Shown: in pieces, positions 62,066 through 64,000 of the stretch
How positions within the stretch are numbered: position 1 is the first letter of the stretch
Layout: each line of letters opens with the position of its first letter
NCBI GenBank assembly: GCA_025936755.1
Contig: JAICSS010000001.1
Span: forward strand, 1 to 64,000
Direction of reading: 5' to 3'
DNA length: 64,000 nt
Origin: Solirubrobacterales bacterium
Lineage (GTDB): Bacteria; Actinomycetota; Thermoleophilia; Solirubrobacterales; 70-9
Notes under the pieces: model-generated
Told to the model about the DNA's origin: nothing
What the model saw: only the letters and a program-made list of their open reading frames with translations
Database searches by the model: none
Program-made: the position numbers and the translations under genes

Positions 62066-63277
62066 GTGAACCAGCGCCTGCGGGTTCTGGTCGCCGCCTT
62101 CGGCGACGCCGGTCATGTCTTCCCGGCGATAGCGCTCGGGAAGGCGCTTGCCGCGCGGGGGCACGAGGTCGTGATCGAGACCTGGGAGGAGCGGCGCGCG
62201 GCGGTCGAGGGCGAGGGATTGGGCTTTGCCGCGGCCGAGGAATACCGGATGTTCCCGCCACCGGACCCGGAGTCCGAGGAGGGCCAGCACGCGGCCGAGG
62301 CGGCGCAGGCGCTGCTGCCGCTGCTGGAGGACTTTCGGCCCCACGTCGTCGTCAGCGACATCCTCACGCTCGCCCCGACCCTGGCGGCCGAGCGGACCGG
62401 GATCCCGCTGGCGACGCTGATCCCCCACATCTACCCGGTGGTCGAGCCCGGCCTCCCATTCTTCGCGATCGGGCTGCGGCCGCCGCGGACGGGGCTGGGC
62501 CGGAGGATCTGGCGCTACGGACACGACCGGGCGCTGCGGATCGGGCTCGAACAGGGCAGGCGCGACCTCAACCTCCAGCGCGGCCGCCTGGACCTGCCGC
62601 CGATCGACCGCTTCCACGGCGGCATCAGCCCCGACCTGGCGCTGGTTGCGACCTATCCGCAGCTCGAGTACCCGCGCGCCTGGCCGTCGGGGGTGGAGAT
62701 CACCGGCCCGATGACCTTCGAGCTGCCCCATCCCGACATCGATCTGCCGCCGGGCGCGGACCCGCTGGTCCTCGTCGCCCCCAGCACCGCCCACGACTCC
62801 GACAACCACCTGGTGCGGACGGCCCTGGCGGCGCTGGCGGACGAGCCGGTGCGGGTCGTGGCCACGACCAACCGCGTCGCCCCCCAGCGTCCGATCGGGG
62901 TCCCCGCCAACGCCAGGCTGGTCGAATGGCTCAGCTACAGCCAGCTGATGCCCGCCGCCTCCCTCGTCATCTCCCACGGCGGCCACGGCACCGTCGCCCG
63001 CGCCCTCGGCGCCGGCACCCCCGTCCTCGTCTGCCCGATCATCGGCGACATGAGCGAGACCGCCATGCGCGTCGCCTGGGCCGGCGCCGGGCTCTCTCTG
63101 CCCTGGCGGCTGTGCAGGCCAGCACCGCTGCGCTGGGCGGCGCGACGGCTACTTCACGAGCGGAGCTTCGAGGCGGAGGCGGAGGAAATCGCGGCCTGGG
63201 GACGCCAGAACGACGGGGCCGCGCGGGGCGCGGAGCTAGTCGAAGAACTGGCCCTTGAGAAGGTCGCCGCCGCCTAA
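62066..63277 (+). CDS. GT1-family (MGT-type) glycosyltransferase
   Basis: 403 residues, GTG start. GT-B fold: N-terminal AAFGDAGHVFPAIALGKALAARGHEV, and a C-terminal donor-binding domain with VEWLSYSQLMPAASLVISHGGHGTVARALGAGTPVLVCP. The acceptor is unknown; relatives glycosylate macrolides, sterols or other natural products. Its stop is 4 bases before tRNA-Asn. Confidence 0.9.
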   Translation: MNQRLRVLVAAFGDAGHVFPAIALGKALAARGHEVVIETWEERRAAVEGEGLGFAAAEEYRMFPPPDPESEEGQHAAEAAQALLPLLEDFRPHVVVSDILTLAPTLAAERTGIPLATLIPHIYPVVEPGLPFFAIGLRPPRTGLGRRIWRYGHDRALRIGLEQGRRDLNLQRGRLDLPPIDRFHGGISPDLALVATYPQLEYPRAWPSGVEITGPMTFELPHPDIDLPPGADPLVLVAPSTAHDSDNHLVRTALAALADEPVRVVATTNRVAPQRPIGVPANARLVEWLSYSQLMPAASLVISHGGHGTVARALGAGTPVLVCPIIGDMSETAMRVAWAGAGLSLPWRLCRPAPLRWAARRLLHERSFEAEAEEIAAWGRQNDGAARGAELVEELALEKVAAA

Positions 63278-63281
63278 GAAG

Positions 63282-63355
63282 CTCCGGGGGTGGGACTCGA
63301 ACCCACAACCTCTCGATTAACAGTCGAGCGCATCTGCCAGTTGAGCTACCCCGGA
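63282..63355 (-). tRNA. tRNA-Asn (anticodon GTT)
   Basis: The minus strand folds with acceptor TCCGGGG/CCCCGGA, D arm GCTC AACTGGCA GATGC-type, anticodon loop with GTT, T arm GTGGG TTCGAGT CCCAC and discriminator G. No CCA is encoded. A near-copy of its first 19 bases lies just upstream. Confidence 0.95.
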
Positions 63356-63365
63356 CCGCGCTAAT

Positions 63366-63384
63366 CCAGGTGAGCTACCCCGGA
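63366..63384 (-). repeat. Partial copy of the 5' end of tRNA-Asn
   Basis: The 19 bases 63366-63384 match tRNA-Asn bases 1-19 (63337-63355) at 18 of 19 positions, offset by 29 bases. CTAATCC (63361-63367) and GGATTAG (63382-63388) form inverted repeats around it. The end of the HNH gene is encoded inside this copy. Confidence 0.85.
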
Positions 63385-64000
63385 TTAGCCTTCGATACAA
63401 AATTTAGCGGCATCGCCGTCTTTCCTGCCTCGACCTCCGCGTGGCAGTTGGCACAGAGGAGAGCGCACTTGCTGGCCTCGGCCCGGCATCGTGCCAAGGA
63501 ACGGCTTACGCCTCCCTGCCCGAGGTGAAACTCCTTCTGCCGGGGATCTAGGTGATGGAACTGCAGCGCCTCCATGTGTCTGTCGTAGCCGCACAGCACG
63601 CATTTGCCGCCGGCCTCCTTGACCAAAGTGCGCTTGATCTCCCTACGGCGACGCGCAACACGCTCCATCCGGCATCGCTTGCACCTGTAGGACCCACGAC
63701 TCTCGAGCACGAACTCCGTTCGTCCGTGACGGCGGCAGCTCAAGGTCGCCTGGCGGCTTCTGTCTTGAGGACCTCTATGCCGGTCTGGCGATGCTTTCAA
63801 CCGATATCGCTGCATCCAATGGCGCATCGTCCCGAGGCTTCGATCCATCTTCTTCGCGATCTCCCGCAGCGACATCCCCAGCTGCAGAAGCCTTTCTAGC
63901 TCCTCTTTCGGAGGTGCGCCCCTCGCAGCATGTTTCTCGGTCTTGGCAGCTTCCAGCCCGTACTTCTTCAGCCAGTGACTGACGGTCGATTCGTGCTTGC
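63375..64000 (-). CDS. HNH endonuclease with tandem helix-turn-helix segments (5' end outside window)
   Basis: At least 208 codons; the frame stays open to the right edge, so an internal ATG at 63875 is unlikely to be the true start. Two HTH-like units (ESTVSHWLKKYGLEAA and MSLREIAKKMDRSLGTMRHW) precede a Cys pair zinc ribbon (RCKRCRMERV) and a C-terminal HNH domain. That domain has CVLCGY, FHHLDP and CANCHAEVE. The base composition looks lower in GC than nearby genes. Location against tRNA-Asn and a partial tRNA copy hints at a mobile or homing history. Confidence 0.85.
   Translation of the reverse strand, partial: KHESTVSHWLKKYGLEAAKTEKHAARGAPPKEELERLLQLGMSLREIAKKMDRSLGTMRHWMQRYRLKASPDRHRGPQDRSRQATLSCRRHGRTEFVLESRGSYRCKRCRMERVARRRREIKRTLVKEAGGKCVLCGYDRHMEALQFHHLDPRQKEFHLGQGGVSRSLARCRAEASKCALLCANCHAEVEAGKTAMPLNFVSKANPG

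Overview
The window is uniformly GC-rich, densely packed chromosomal DNA with many 4-base ATGA/GTGA overlaps and frequent GTG/TTG starts. It carries an actinobacterial-type integration host factor (mIHF), Holin-X and DUF3618 stress proteins, an actinobacterial sulfur carrier (CysO-like) and a pyrR-pyrB-pyrC-carAB pyrimidine operon followed by mIHF-gmk-rpoZ-coaBC. These point to an actinobacterium. The fused secDF, the fused pyrK-pyrD and the replacement of pyrF suggest a deep-branching lineage such as Thermoleophilia/Solirubrobacterales. That placement is inference, not a database result.

Layout. 1-1.2 kb: nusA (cut by the window edge) and an unusually short rimP, behind a promoter and a leader terminator. 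1.2-12.8 kb: one long minus-strand block, pyrR-pyrB-pyrC-carA-carB-pyrKD, then mIHF-gmk-rpoZ-coaBC, covering de novo UMP synthesis, GMP kinase, RNA polymerase omega and CoA synthesis. 12.8-18.3 kb: RNase Z, tRNA-Arg(CCG), an alpha/beta hydrolase, a membrane-anchored orphan, an SRAP/YedK DNA-crosslink protein, and a CDP-glucose pair (rfbF and an rfbG-like gene). 18.3-20.1 kb: a SAM-I riboswitch with terminator and antiterminator controls a threonine-synthase-like enzyme and a CysO-like sulfur carrier. I read this as a homocysteine-forming (methionine) module. 20.2-26.9 kb: CorA, HIT protein, phosphomannomutase, metallo-beta-lactamase-fold hydrolase, two fluoride channels, a lipid kinase and an epimerase. 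27-38.6 kb: relA, recJ, fused secDF, a zinc-ribbon/PAS protein, ruvBAC and yebC.

38.6-46.9 kb: small membrane and secreted orphans around an M29 aminopeptidase, the pyridoxal-phosphate synthase pdxST and an RpiR regulator. 46.9-56.5 kb: an eight-gene minus-strand series with a class III aminotransferase, TetR, nucleotidyltransferase, amino-acid permease, metallophosphoesterase, GlmL-like protein, cobalamin-dependent mutase and SDR. It looks like a B12-dependent amino-acid catabolic locus with no substrate I can name. 56.5-58.2 kb: three envelope-stress genes behind a sigma-B-like promoter. 58.5-64 kb: a PAS-LuxR regulator, tRNA-Met, an Hpt protein, a thioredoxin-like lipoprotein, an SDR, a glycosyltransferase, tRNA-Asn and a partial HNH endonuclease beside a 19-nt copy of the tRNA 5' end.

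The most promising material is the SAM-controlled sulfur-carrier module, the orphan B12 mutase locus, the pyrK-pyrD fusion whose linker is a hairpin element, and a family of hairpins with conserved 28-nt loops and different arms. No CRISPR array, insertion sequence or prophage was seen.
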